Positions 25,036 to 33,546 of a stretch of 64,000 nucleotides of DNA are shown here, in pieces (position 1 is the stretch's first letter; every line of letters starts with the position of its first letter). The stretch lies in the NCBI RefSeq assembly GCF_017409525.1, contig NZ_JAFQSO010000003.1:56596-120595 (forward strand), in the 5' to 3' direction. A program made the translations under genes and the position numbers. The DNA comes from Methanobrevibacter sp. Its GTDB lineage: Archaea; Methanobacteriota; Methanobacteria; Methanobacteriales; Methanobacteriaceae. A model generated the notes under the pieces. It had not been told where the DNA came from and did no database searches. It was given only the letters and a program-made list of their open reading frames with translations.

Positions 25036-25884
25036 TTATTTTGATTCTAATTTTTTTTCTAATTCTTTAATTTTAGCTTTTAGTTGTTTGTTTTCTTCTA
25101 TTGCATCATTAGCAAATTGTTCAACTTCTTTCATTTTATTTTGTGTACGTATTTCTGTTTCAAATTTATCTATTATTTCATCTTCTGTTTCATAATTTAT
25201 CATATTTATCAACTCATCATATTCTTTTTCATCATCAAAATATGCATTTATCATTGCGCTAATCACACTATATAATGTAAATTCTAATTTTTTAGGCATA
25301 TGTTTAATTTGCATGTACAAATCCAATACTTTACGGGTTATATTGCGCGCATTATCTCTTGGAGCAAATAATACTATTATTCCTAAATTTAAAGCATCTT
25401 TAATTGTTAAATGCTTTTCATTAGTTCTAACTATGTTGCTTACAGTATTTAATCTTTGTTGAATGTTTTTTTCTCCTAGGTCAATGAAATATAATTCAGT
25501 GGTGTTAGTAGGTGTTCTTTTATATTTCTGCAATGATTTCTCCTTATCAATGTGTGTGGCTATCACATTAAATGGAGGTAGCCTTTCGTCCGCTATTTGT
25601 TGAATATTGTAATTTCCAATAATTTTGATTTTTTCTTCATCAACAGGTGTAGATTGATGTTCTAAATTCACTACGGCAGGTTCATATAATTCATCAAAAT
25701 CTGAATCTACAACATAAGACGAATCCATTTCTAATACTTTTCCATTTTTCAGCCGTACTTTAACATTCGACTTTCTTTTGAATTTTCCAGGAATGTTCAA
25801 TAGTTCATGCAATTCTTTTGGAAATTCTGTATATAATATCCCAAAAGCGTAGTCATAAGGGTTATTTATATGTTTTTTCATCAT
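25036..25884 (-). CDS. Rpn/YhgA-type PD-(D/E)XK nuclease (transposase-related)
   Basis: The 282-residue protein matches Rpn family recombination-promoting nucleases. The N-terminal half holds NPYDYAFGILYTEFP, a strand with SSYVVDSDFDEL and the VNLEHQSTP core (an E-x-Q variant of the ExK motif), and the later IGNYNIQQIA helix. The C-terminal end is a coiled coil of Lys/Glu (EENKQLKAKIKELEKKLESK). GGAGGGAT precedes the start. The gene is much more AT-rich than its neighbours, lies on the opposite strand and splits the two SseB-like genes, so it was probably inserted. Rpn proteins nick DNA and promote transfer between genomes. Confidence 0.82.
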   Translation of the reverse strand: MMKKHINNPYDYAFGILYTEFPKELHELLNIPGKFKRKSNVKVRLKNGKVLEMDSSYVVDSDFDELYEPAVVNLEHQSTPVDEEKIKIIGNYNIQQIADERLPPFNVIATHIDKEKSLQKYKRTPTNTTELYFIDLGEKNIQQRLNTVSNIVRTNEKHLTIKDALNLGIIVLFAPRDNARNITRKVLDLYMQIKHMPKKLEFTLYSVISAMINAYFDDEKEYDELINMINYETEDEIIDKFETEIRTQNKMKEVEQFANDAIEENKQLKAKIKELEKKLESK

Positions 25885-26071
25885 ATCCCTCCTATCTTTT
25901 TATTTAGCTGTTTTAAAACAATGGGATGAGAATTTAATTCATGAATTCTATTTTCATATTATTACTAGGAATTAAATATGCATAAAAGTAGTTGAACTGC
26001 AAAAAATCACAAAAGCACAATTGTGTTTTTAATAAAATAGTATATAAGCGTCCAAAACAAAAATAACTCCA

Positions 26072-26959
26072 ATGATTATGCACAAGCACCTGAGGGTTGT
26101 CATCGAGGACATCTACCTCAACAACAATGAAATCACTGAAAGCCTGCTTTTGAAGCTTATAAATGAGTTCAGGTATTCCAATCTCTACATCCCCGCCAAA
26201 AGGGAGGACGGCACCCTGAATTTCATAATATATGAGGATGACGGCATAAAGATCACTCCCCTTTTCACTGACCTTGACGAGTTCCGCAAGTTCTTCAAGG
26301 GCGAGGACATCGAGGCCTTGAGCAACTCGTTTGAACTGTACCGAAACGTCCTGAAGACCTCTGAAATTGAGGGATACATCCTCAATCCAGCTTCGGAAAA
26401 GTACCTCTTCAAAAAGGAGTTCATCCTCTCAATAGAAAACGTTCCGAAGACCTCCTTCTACTCCTCAAACCCATACTCGAAAGAGGAGCTCAAGGCAATG
26501 TTCGACTCAATCGACAACGCAAGTCTTGAGGAATTCATAGAAAAAGGGCATAACATCGGGGATTACGAAAGCCTTTTTGAAAGGCTCTCAAATTCAGATA
26601 TCCTGGCGCTCATGCTTTCAGACATTGCTTTTGATGATGAAATCATAGACATGCAGAGGACAGGCCCGGTTGCAGGCATGTACATGGACAATGTCGGAGG
26701 AACCTATGCGACAATATTCTCATCAAGGGAGAAGATGACTTCCGTAAACGCTCCTAAGCATAAGTATGCCCAGCTCATCAATCTCGCAACCCTTGTCAAT
26801 TTTGTCTTAAGCGAGGACATGGACGGGATAGTCCTGAATCCAGGCACCGACAATGTCCTCATTCCAAGATCAGAGCTTCTAAAATATTCATTAGGCTTTG
26901 AGAGATATGCAAATGACGAGAGGCTTTCCAACTCAATTTACTACATTTTCAAAATCTAA
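26072..26959 (+). CDS. SseB-like protein, paralogue
   Basis: The 295-residue protein repeats the two-domain layout of 24090-25010. The first unit has LLLKLINEFRYSNLYIPA, ITPLFTDLDEFRKFF and EGYILNPASEKYLFKKEFI; the second has LEEFIEKGHN, ILALMLSDIAF, YATIFSSREKM and DGIVLNPGTDNVLIPRSELL. Both copies share the spacing and the PLFTD and NP...PRSEL signatures. ATG 26072 is the first start in frame. TATAAGCG-like A/T DNA lies about 30 bp before it, consistent with a separate promoter. The gene is 35 bp from the next one, with which it is probably cotranscribed. Confidence 0.78.
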   Translation: MIMHKHLRVVIEDIYLNNNEITESLLLKLINEFRYSNLYIPAKREDGTLNFIIYEDDGIKITPLFTDLDEFRKFFKGEDIEALSNSFELYRNVLKTSEIEGYILNPASEKYLFKKEFILSIENVPKTSFYSSNPYSKEELKAMFDSIDNASLEEFIEKGHNIGDYESLFERLSNSDILALMLSDIAFDDEIIDMQRTGPVAGMYMDNVGGTYATIFSSREKMTSVNAPKHKYAQLINLATLVNFVLSEDMDGIVLNPGTDNVLIPRSELLKYSLGFERYANDERLSNSIYYIFKI

Positions 26960-26993
26960 ATTTTTAATAATCAAGAGCAATATACCATATATC

Positions 26994-27554
26994 ATGTCAG
27001 AATTATCCGAGCTAATTGAAATCAACAGAAACATTGAAAATCAAAACAGGGAAATCATTCGCCTTTTGAAAGTGATTGCCGGCGAGAAGGATGACGGCGA
27101 TGACTGGGAATATGTCCCGCCTATGGGAGCTGGGCAAACCGAAGAGCTTCCCGATGCGGCCTATCTGGTGACTTCTCCGCAGGCGGGTGAGGTGTATTTC
27201 CTTGACGGCACGGACATCTTCAGATTATCTATCAAAAATAATGAAACCGTGATTGATAATATTGCAGGTTCCGGCCAAACTGATAACTTTAAGCTGCAGG
27301 AAATGATAGCTAATGAATCTGTCAAACGAAATCAAAGTCTGGAAGACTCGACAGTTATACTGTCAATTGAAAATTGCACAAACTTGCCCGAAACGCTGAG
27401 GGTGTGCTACCAGCAAAAGGCCAAAAACGTATATCTTCCATGGAGTTCGATGACACAGCTCGTCGGGGCTCCGGACATATTGATGAAAGTCCTTAAGCTT
27501 GATTTCTACAAGACTGAAGAGCAATTAATCGAAAAACTATTCAAAGAGGTGTAA
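26994..27554 (+). CDS. Hypothetical cytosolic protein, SseB-cluster member
   Basis: The 186-residue protein starts at ATG 26994 (MSELSELIE); a longer upstream frame overlaps the SseB-like gene and has no binding site. The N-terminal 30 residues form a coiled-coil helix (EINRNIENQNREIIRLLKVI). An acidic linker and a beta region follow (YLVTSPQAGEVYFLDGTDIFRL), then a region of short strands and helices ending DFYKTEEQLIEKLFKEV. No family is recognised. The helical start suggests oligomerisation or docking onto a partner. The zinc-ribbon membrane protein follows 4 bp after the stop. Confidence 0.6.
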   Translation: MSELSELIEINRNIENQNREIIRLLKVIAGEKDDGDDWEYVPPMGAGQTEELPDAAYLVTSPQAGEVYFLDGTDIFRLSIKNNETVIDNIAGSGQTDNFKLQEMIANESVKRNQSLEDSTVILSIENCTNLPETLRVCYQQKAKNVYLPWSSMTQLVGAPDILMKVLKLDFYKTEEQLIEKLFKEV

Positions 27555-27558
27555 CAAC

Positions 27559-27987
27559 ATGACAAGATTTTGCCCGGACTGCGGTGCGGCCGTCATAGGC
27601 AACAACAAATTCTGCAAGAACTGCGGATGTGACGTAAGCCACCTGATAGAGCCTATTCCAATAAACCCGAATGTGGCTAAGACACAGCAGACATTTGCGG
27701 CCCAAAACCCGAATGCGGCACAGGCTCAGCAGACTTTCGCTGGCCAAAATCCATACATGGCTCAAATGGCTCAAAAAGATTATACAGTATGGATTATAGT
27801 CGGAATTATCCTATCAATCATCATTGCAGTCATAGGTCCGATTGTGGGAATGATTATCGGAGCTTACGTATACTCCAAAAGGCAGTTCAATCCTAAAAAC
27901 GAAACATATGGAATTGTCGTGATGAGCGTAGGATTGATCTTTTTCGTGATTGAGATCTTATTCATAATATTGGTTTTGATGTATTAA
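27559..27987 (+). CDS. Zinc-ribbon membrane protein with repeated Gln/Asn/Ala segment
   Basis: The 142-residue protein starts with a zinc ribbon (CPDCG at 5-9, CKNCG at 20-24). Residues 35-72 hold a repeat, NPN-A-QQTFA-QNP twice, that would be disordered. Two membrane helices follow (IIVGIILSIIIAVIGPIVGMIIGAYV and VMSVGLIFFVIEILFIILVLMY) with YSKRQFNPKNETYG between. The order puts the ribbon and the linker in the cytosol. It begins 4 bp after the previous gene and ends 1 bp before the next, so it is part of a tight operon. It could be the membrane anchor of the complex. Confidence 0.72.
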   Translation: MTRFCPDCGAAVIGNNKFCKNCGCDVSHLIEPIPINPNVAKTQQTFAAQNPNAAQAQQTFAGQNPYMAQMAQKDYTVWIIVGIILSIIIAVIGPIVGMIIGAYVYSKRQFNPKNETYGIVVMSVGLIFFVIEILFIILVLMY

Positions 27988-27988
27988 A

Positions 27989-29131
27989 ATGAGCTTTGAA
28001 GACCTATCCAAATATGCATATGAAGACAGGCAGAAACTGCTTTTAATCAGGGAAGTTCTAGAGGCAAGTGCAGTGTCTTTGAAATGCGATTCCCTGGATT
28101 ATTCAGATTATTCTGTCGAACCTGAGGTGTTGTATGATAAGATTCCCTTAAGCAAGTACTGTCCGGAATGCGGACGCAGGTATCCTGATAGGGAGAATTT
28201 CTGCTTTGATTGCCTAGTGTCTCTTAAGGATTTAAAAGAGGTCAATGTAAGGGAAATTGAAATGGACCCTGTCTTTGAAGTTGCAAAATCCAATAATCCG
28301 GATAGCTTTGAGGAAATCCTCACAGATGACAATCTGGATAAGATAGTTGAATTCGATTTCACATACCCGCAGCTGACGGGAATACTGAAAAATATCAAGA
28401 GGATTGCATTTACAAGGCTTGACAACACCATCAAAGAAAATGAGATATTTTTAGGTTCGCTGAGCGTCCTCGACAAGATCACACTTTTTGCCAAATCATT
28501 TGCAAGGATTGAATACAAATCATACGGCTATGAGCTTGGATACTTTGAATTCGACAGGATTTATGTTGATGACAGGCAGCTTCAGGGACTTCAAATAACC
28601 ACGATACTCCATGAGCTGTCTCATTTTCTGATAAAGGAGATTTTAACACATATCATATGCGAAATCCTTGACTGCACCAAGACGGCTGAAATCGAGGCTA
28701 TTGCAATATTCATCCTATCATCCTCGCCAGTAAACAGGTTGATTGATGAGTATTGCGCCCATACTGTTGAGGGACGATTCACGCTTTTCGGATATCAGGA
28801 CTACTCATCGTATCTGAGCATAGAAAAGACAATCGACGCTCCTGAAGAAGAAATAGAGATGATCAAGACTATAGGAAATAGCTTTGCGACCCTAATCAAG
28901 GACATCCTTGAATCGTTCATCGATGACGACCTGCTTGAGGACATAAAGGAGCAGTTCAGAAATGATGTCCTGGATGAGCCCGACTACAAAAATCTTTATC
29001 TGGAAAACTGCAGGCTTTTGAACGATACAGGAATGATTCAAGCCATAAAAATGATTCTGGTCGATGGATTTTCAAGTTCCATGGGAAACGTTGACACCTT
29101 GAAAGATTACGCTAAAGAGATGAAAAAATGA
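27989..29131 (+). CDS. Zinc-ribbon protein with a HELSH zincin motif
   Basis: The 380-residue protein has a zinc ribbon at about 58-76 (CPECGRRYPDRENFCFDC) and a putative metalloprotease motif, HELSH, near 208-212 in LQITTILHELSHFLIKEIL. HExxH is the zinc-binding and catalytic core of zincins. A later acidic helix (DEYCAHTVEGRFTLFGY) offers a possible third ligand Glu. The surrounding helices are hydrophobic but no clear membrane segment is present. The gene starts 1 bp after the membrane zinc-ribbon gene and overlaps the next start by 4 bp. The motif is visible; protease activity and its target are inferred. It is the most enzyme-like member of the SseB cluster. Confidence 0.7.
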   Translation: MSFEDLSKYAYEDRQKLLLIREVLEASAVSLKCDSLDYSDYSVEPEVLYDKIPLSKYCPECGRRYPDRENFCFDCLVSLKDLKEVNVREIEMDPVFEVAKSNNPDSFEEILTDDNLDKIVEFDFTYPQLTGILKNIKRIAFTRLDNTIKENEIFLGSLSVLDKITLFAKSFARIEYKSYGYELGYFEFDRIYVDDRQLQGLQITTILHELSHFLIKEILTHIICEILDCTKTAEIEAIAIFILSSSPVNRLIDEYCAHTVEGRFTLFGYQDYSSYLSIEKTIDAPEEEIEMIKTIGNSFATLIKDILESFIDDDLLEDIKEQFRNDVLDEPDYKNLYLENCRLLNDTGMIQAIKMILVDGFSSSMGNVDTLKDYAKEMKK

Positions 29132-29418
29132 ACATCAAACAAAGAATTATAGAGCTGAACCAGCAATTTACAAACGAGACTATCGAAATTGAAGACGTAT
29201 TGCTAACGATAATAACAAAATACCAGCTTTTCGAGCCATGCAGGTATTTGGCAGAAGATGAGGAATGGATCAATGTGGCAATGGTTTCAATTGAGGATGA
29301 AAACATTGCCCAGATGATGTCAATCAGAAAAAGCGAGATAACCATGTTCGGCATTTTCAACCGTGAAGAGATTGAACTTATTCTGCCAAAAACTGAACCA
29401 GAGGACTTCTATCAATGA
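29128..29418 (+). CDS. Small acidic hypothetical protein
   Basis: The 96-residue protein overlaps the previous stop by 4 bp (ATGA). It is acidic and helical in its first 40 residues (RIIELNQQFTNETIEIEDVLLTIITKY), then beta-rich (WINVAMVSIEDENIA, ITMFGIFNREEIELILPK). No family is recognised. The stop overlaps the next gene, so all genes from 26994 to 29711 are probably translated from one mRNA. It may be a small partner of the HELSH protein. Confidence 0.6.
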   Translation: MNIKQRIIELNQQFTNETIEIEDVLLTIITKYQLFEPCRYLAEDEEWINVAMVSIEDENIAQMMSIRKSEITMFGIFNREEIELILPKTEPEDFYQ

Positions 29419-29711
29419 AGGAAATATTCATATCTTCTGACTTTGACGTTGAGGAGGTGTCCTCACGGATAATAGATATCATGTCACAGTGGTCAATCAG
29501 GCTACTTGACATCAACGGCCCCAGTTGGGTTATATACACCTACGAAATGGATGTTAAATACCTGTTTTTCTTTGAAGTGGATTTCAATGACATTGAAACA
29601 AGAATAAAATTAGAGGACTTGAAGCTTAACGTCATCCATGCAATCGAAAGCCTGAAGGACGAAACCACCTACAGGGATAACCTCATCAATGAGGTTTTTT
29701 TAAAAAATTAG
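29415..29711 (+). CDS. Small hypothetical protein, end of the SseB operon
   Basis: The 98-residue protein overlaps its predecessor by 4 bp. It consists of alternating strands and helices (EIFISSDFDVEEVSSRIIDIM, WVIYTYEMDVKYLFFFEVDF) with no known motif. The compact alpha/beta pattern could be a small binding domain. Its stop lies 4 bp inside the convergent, frameshifted glycosyltransferase gene, so this is the end of the operon. Confidence 0.6.
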   Translation: MKEIFISSDFDVEEVSSRIIDIMSQWSIRLLDINGPSWVIYTYEMDVKYLFFFEVDFNDIETRIKLEDLKLNVIHAIESLKDETTYRDNLINEVFLKN

Positions 29712-30383
29712 GCATCATCCGCATTTTCAATTATCTCAACGCTTTCTTTTTTGTCGTCAAACCATGCGACAACATCTTTCCTTTTTGTTTTCATTCCTTT
29801 TGCATTCTTGAATGCGTCCCCTGACTTTCCGCCGTAATGGTGAATGTATTTCTCATGATTTTTTACCGCACGTATCTTGAGGCCTTCCCTCAGGACCTGG
29901 CTTTGGATTTTTGTAACTCCCCACCACCATTCGAAGTCCTCATCCAATTTGTACTTGTCATACAGGTCCCTGTCAATCAGCATGCAGAAGCCGTCTGCCC
30001 TGATGGGGTCAGAAAGCACAGCTCCGAATGATGAAATCCCTCCATTTTCGGGATGTATCTCAAGCAGCCTGTTGAAGCAGTTAGGGTCATTGACCTTGAT
30101 GTCTGAATTCAAAAGCAGGTAATGTGTCGAATCCTTACTTGCCTTGTAGCTTGCAAGGTTGTTTCCACGAGCGAAAAGGTCATTTTGAGGGTTCAGGATT
30201 AATGTATCGATGAAATTGAGTTTTTTAAGTATTCTTAAAAGCAGTTTTGTTGGTGTTTTTGAATCATTGTCTAGAACAACGAGCTCGAGATTTGTGTGTT
30301 TTTTTTGTTTTGTGAACCCCTCGAATAGATTTCAGGACGTATTTGGGTGCATTGTATGTCAACATTAAAACACTGATTTTCAT
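29708..30383 (-). pseudogene. Glycosyltransferase family 2, frameshifted
   Basis: A GT2 start (MKISVLMLTYNAPKYVLKSI) at ATG 30383 is followed by an extra T near 30325 (ATTCGAG against the expected ATCGAG) that leads to TGA. The downstream frame gives the rest of the enzyme: EGFTKQKK, LELVVLDNDSKTP, the NPQNDLFARGNNLASYK acceptor motif, LLLNSDIKV, and a C-terminal half with FEWWWGVTKI. Total length is about 225 codons, shorter than a full GT2 with membrane parts. Without the extra base the gene would be intact, so either an inactivating mutation or a sequence error is present. Confidence 0.8.
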
Positions 30384-30458
30384 ATCTATATCTCCATAAT
30401 CTGTTCTATATTATGTTAAAACTATTATTTAAAATTAAAAAAAGAAAAAAGAATTAAT

Positions 30459-30794
30459 TTAATGATTAATTCTTGTGTTGTAGTATCTTACTCCGTCAGC
30501 GTCATATGTATACCATCTGTTCACGTCTGAATCGTATGCTTCGCCGATTACCTCTACATATGAGTCTGATTGAGGGTTGTATACCTTATATGTTTGATTT
30601 GTATCGTTAGTGTTATTGTCTAGGGTTGAATTGTCGCCGACAACGGTCACGTTTGTATCATTGCTTTGGACTGTGTCGTTTGCTGTTGTGTTGGTGTTGG
30701 CATTGCTGTTGGAAGTCATGATGTATGCCGCAACGCCTGCAAGGGCAACAACCAATATGACAATAGCAATCAATATGATATTTTTGTTATCCAT
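30459..30794 (-). CDS. Membrane-anchored Asn/Asp/Thr-rich surface protein
   Basis: The 111-residue protein starts at ATG 30794, with GGTGAT 3 bp upstream; an ATG at 30821 has no site. One helix (IILIAIVILVVALAGVAAYIM, about 5-25) is followed by a long Asn/Thr/Asp linker (SNSNANTNTTANDTVQSNDTN) and a 35-residue end (YKVYNPQSDSYVEVIGEAYD, WYTYDADGVRYYN). Multiple N-x-T sequons could be glycosylated. It would span the pseudomurein wall. The CDF transporter gene ends 32 bp upstream in the same direction. Function unknown. Confidence 0.65.
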   Translation of the reverse strand: MDNKNIILIAIVILVVALAGVAAYIMTSNSNANTNTTANDTVQSNDTNVTVVGDNSTLDNNTNDTNQTYKVYNPQSDSYVEVIGEAYDSDVNRWYTYDADGVRYYNTRINH

Positions 30795-30826
30795 TATATC
30801 ACCGTAGTTAATGTTTGTCAATTCTA

Positions 30827-31930
30827 TTATATATTGATATCACTTGTGTCATAGTCATCTATTATCATGAAATTGTATTGGGGATGCCTTTCCTTGATTT
30901 CATCAAGCACCTTGCTTTTTATTTCTTCACGGTTCTCTTTGAAATCAACGATCATGTCGAACGTGATGAGGTTTTCCTCCTCATAGACTATGAATCCATG
31001 TGTTTCAAGGATTCCAGGATATTTTGATGTGATTTCAGCAAGGTCATCCTGGATGTCCTTGTGCTGGTCATGCTTTGCATATATTCCGATGGCGGTCATG
31101 ATGAGGGAATATTCCTCATATATCTTTGTCGATATGATTCTTGTCAGCTTCTGTATCTCGACTGCGGTCAGGCTGTCGTCGACCTTGATGTGGACAGATC
31201 CCTGAATGTTTTCAGGCCCGTAGTTGTGGATAAAGAGGTCATAAACCCCATAGACTCCTGGAACTTCCATTATTGATTTCTTGAGCTTTTTTGCAAGGGC
31301 CCTGTCAACCCTCTCTCCGAGCATGCTGTCGACAGTCTCCTTTATCATCTCAAGGCTTGCCTTGATGATTACGATTGATATTATCACACCGAGTATTCCC
31401 TCAAGGGATATGTGCCAGAATATTGAGATTATTGCTGCCACCAGTGTGGAAAACGACAGTATCGCATCGAAATAGGCGTCGCTTCCGGATGCTACAAGGG
31501 CAGGGGAGTTGATCTCCTCGCCAACCCCTTTCACGTATCTTCCGAGCATGAACTTGACGACGACCGCAACGGCAATGATCACGAGTGACACGGTAGTGTA
31601 GCTTGTGACGTCGGGATTCAATATCTTCGGCCAGGATTCCATGAGCGCAGTTATTCCCGCCCAAAGAACGATTGCCGCAATTATGATTGAGGCGAAGTAT
31701 TCTATCCTACCATAACCATATGGGTGTTCCTTGTCAGGTGCCTTTCCGGCCAGTTTTGTCCCGATTATTGTTATTATTGATGATAATGCATCGGTCAGGT
31801 TGTTCACTGCATCCAATGTGATTGCTATTGAATTCACTAGTATTCCTATTGTGGCCTTGAAGGCGACCAGAATAAGATTTACGACGATTCCGATTATGCT
31901 TGTTTTAACGATTCTTGCCTGTCTTGTCAT
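30827..31930 (-). CDS. Cation diffusion facilitator (CDF) metal exporter
   Basis: The 367-residue protein has six membrane helices. Family motifs are LDAVNNLTDAL in helix 2, the HPYGYGRIEY loop and SDAYFDAI in helix 5. The usual His-x3-Asp of helix 2 is Asn-x3-Asp here and helix 5 has Asp-x3-Asp, which is more like Mn/Fe-type CDF proteins than Zn-type, but this is not certain. After residue 210 a cytosolic domain (VYDLFIHNYGPENIQGSVHIKVD) gives the dimer, and a further 75 residues with a second ferredoxin-like unit follow. The transporter exchanges divalent metal for protons across the membrane. ATG 31930 lacks a strong binding site and may be leaderless. Confidence 0.85.
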   Translation of the reverse strand: MTRQARIVKTSIIGIVVNLILVAFKATIGILVNSIAITLDAVNNLTDALSSIITIIGTKLAGKAPDKEHPYGYGRIEYFASIIIAAIVLWAGITALMESWPKILNPDVTSYTTVSLVIIAVAVVVKFMLGRYVKGVGEEINSPALVASGSDAYFDAILSFSTLVAAIISIFWHISLEGILGVIISIVIIKASLEMIKETVDSMLGERVDRALAKKLKKSIMEVPGVYGVYDLFIHNYGPENIQGSVHIKVDDSLTAVEIQKLTRIISTKIYEEYSLIMTAIGIYAKHDQHKDIQDDLAEITSKYPGILETHGFIVYEEENLITFDMIVDFKENREEIKSKVLDEIKERHPQYNFMIIDDYDTSDINI

Positions 31931-32037
31931 GATATTATATTATTTTTAGCAATTATATAATATTATTGAATGAATTTTTACTAAAATTTAAATACTTTAA
32001 CAATATTATTATATTATTAACTCATGGAGGCAATAAA

Positions 32038-32577
32038 ATGTCAATATATGATTTTGAAGTAAATGACGGCGAAGGAAACCCAGTTTCTCTTGGCCAATAC
32101 AAGGACAAGGTGCTTTTAATCGTTAACTCAGCGACCAAATGTGGATTCACACCACAATACACACAATTAAACGAAATTTATACGGAATTCAACAATCAGG
32201 GCTTTGAAATCTTGGATTTCCCATGCAACCAGTTCGGCAGCCAGGCTCCCGGCACAACAGAGGAGATAACAGAAGTATGCCGTTCAAAATGGCTAGTTCC
32301 GTATACAATCTTTGAAAAGATTGATGTAAACGGCGAGAATGCCTCTCCACTATATGAGTATCTGAAATCCCAGCAACCTTTCAGGGGCATCACAGGAAAA
32401 GGCTCAACCAAACTGAAGCTTGTCCTGAAAGCTGTTGACAGGCACTACAAGGACAATGATGACATCAAATGGAACTTCACCAAGTTTCTAGTTGACCGCA
32501 ACGGCAATGTGGTTAGGAGGTTTGAGCCCACTGAAGATTTGGATGACGTGAGGCAGGCCATCGAAGACCTCCTTTAA
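32038..32577 (+). CDS. Glutathione peroxidase-type thiol peroxidase
   Basis: The 179-residue protein starts at ATG 32038 with GGAGGC 7 bp upstream; a frame extension to 31966 has no site. The catalytic tetrad is visible: Cys in SATKCGFTPQY (about 37), Gln in FPCNQFGSQ (about 72), Trp and Asn in KWNFTKFLV (about 143-144). The active residue is Cys, not selenocysteine. Methanogens lack glutathione, so the enzyme would reduce peroxides with thioredoxin-like partners. It lies upstream of a universal stress protein and forms an oxidative-stress pair with it. TAACTCATGGAGG precedes the start. Confidence 0.9.
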   Translation: MSIYDFEVNDGEGNPVSLGQYKDKVLLIVNSATKCGFTPQYTQLNEIYTEFNNQGFEILDFPCNQFGSQAPGTTEEITEVCRSKWLVPYTIFEKIDVNGENASPLYEYLKSQQPFRGITGKGSTKLKLVLKAVDRHYKDNDDIKWNFTKFLVDRNGNVVRRFEPTEDLDDVRQAIEDLL

Positions 32578-32679
32578 TTTTATTTTTTTTTTTAATTTTC
32601 ATCACTTTTTTTAGCTGAAATCTGAAAACATTATTAACTATTAAATCCAAAAATATAACTTGATATTAAAGGTGTAGTT

Positions 32680-33105
32680 ATGTATAAAAAAATCTTATTG
32701 CCCACCGACGGATCCGACTATGCGGAGCAGGAAGTTGAAAGAGTCTCCCGACTGATAGCTGATGGAGGCGAAATAATCGTCTTGTCAGTTGCAGGAAAAC
32801 TGACTTCCAGTGCTTTTCAAAGCGGAAGGAAAGTCAGGAAAATGAATGAAAGATTATTGAAGGAAGCTAAAGACGCCGTTGAGCATATGGCAGATAAATT
32901 CGACTCATCACTTAACGTCAAAAAGATAGTGAGGACAGGATTTGCCGCTGAAACCATCAATGAGGTTGCAGCTGAGGAAGGCGTTGAGCTGATAGTGATA
33001 TCCGCTTCAGGTAAAAGCGGACTGCACAGGTTCATCCTAGGCAGCGTGACCGAAGAGGTTCTCAAAACTGCCGATATCGACGTGCTTCTTGTGCATAACA
33101 GCTAA
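32680..33105 (+). CDS. Universal stress protein (UspA family)
   Basis: The 141-residue protein shows the UspA fold: N-terminal KKILLPTDGSDYAEQEV strand and helix, RTGFAAETINEVAAEEGVELIVIS, and the ATP-binding SGKSGLHRFILGSVTEEVL near the end. The C-terminus ends in strand ADIDVLLVHNS. These proteins bind ATP and dimerise, and are induced in stress. The gene begins about 100 bp after the peroxidase and is followed after 11 bp by a membrane-anchored Ig-like gene. The start at 32680 is supported by AAGGTG 6 bp upstream. Confidence 0.92.
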   Translation: MYKKILLPTDGSDYAEQEVERVSRLIADGGEIIVLSVAGKLTSSAFQSGRKVRKMNERLLKEAKDAVEHMADKFDSSLNVKKIVRTGFAAETINEVAAEEGVELIVISASGKSGLHRFILGSVTEEVLKTADIDVLLVHNS

Positions 33106-33116
33106 GGGTGTTCATC

Positions 33117-33506
33117 ATGGATAAGAAAAGAGCAGTGATTGTAGCAGCGATTGCAGTGGTCATTCTTGCCGTTGTCTCATTTTCATTCATTTCCGCAAAC
33201 GGCCATGACACAAAGCTTGAGATAATAAGCAATTCCACATTGCAAAACGGGGATCTGGTGGAGATAAAGCTCACAGACGATTACAGGAACACATATCCTA
33301 ATGAGACAATTGACGTCAAGATTCTTGATGATTCCGGATGGGCTCATAAGTATCAGGCTGTGACAAATGAGGACGGAATAGCCACAGTCGAATTGATGAC
33401 TTTTGAAAATGGAAATTACACCATCCATTGCAATTATAATGGAACATTGTTCAATCATGCATCAAAAATCTCATCTTCAATAAACATTGATGACGGGTTT
33501 CATTAG
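33117..33506 (+). CDS. Membrane-anchored single Ig-like domain protein
   Basis: The 129-residue protein starts at ATG 33117, with AAGGGTG 6 bp upstream; a GTG at 33108 lies within that site. An N-terminal helix (AVIVAAIAVVILAVVSFSFI) precedes one Ig-like domain (NSTLQNGDLVEIKLTDDY, ETIDVKILDDSGWAH, DGIATVELMTFENGNYTIHC). It has the same layout as 18009-18383. It follows the stress protein by 11 bp, so is probably cotranscribed. It would display a small beta-sandwich on the cell surface. Confidence 0.7.
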   Translation: MDKKRAVIVAAIAVVILAVVSFSFISANGHDTKLEIISNSTLQNGDLVEIKLTDDYRNTYPNETIDVKILDDSGWAHKYQAVTNEDGIATVELMTFENGNYTIHCNYNGTLFNHASKISSSINIDDGFH

Positions 33507-33546
33507 TGATTGAATTTAATACAGTTTTTTAAGGTGCGTTAGGTTT

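Noticed and set aside
32038..32577. Selenocysteine-type glutathione peroxidase
   Set aside because: The catalytic residue is encoded by TGT (Cys) and there is no in-frame TGA.
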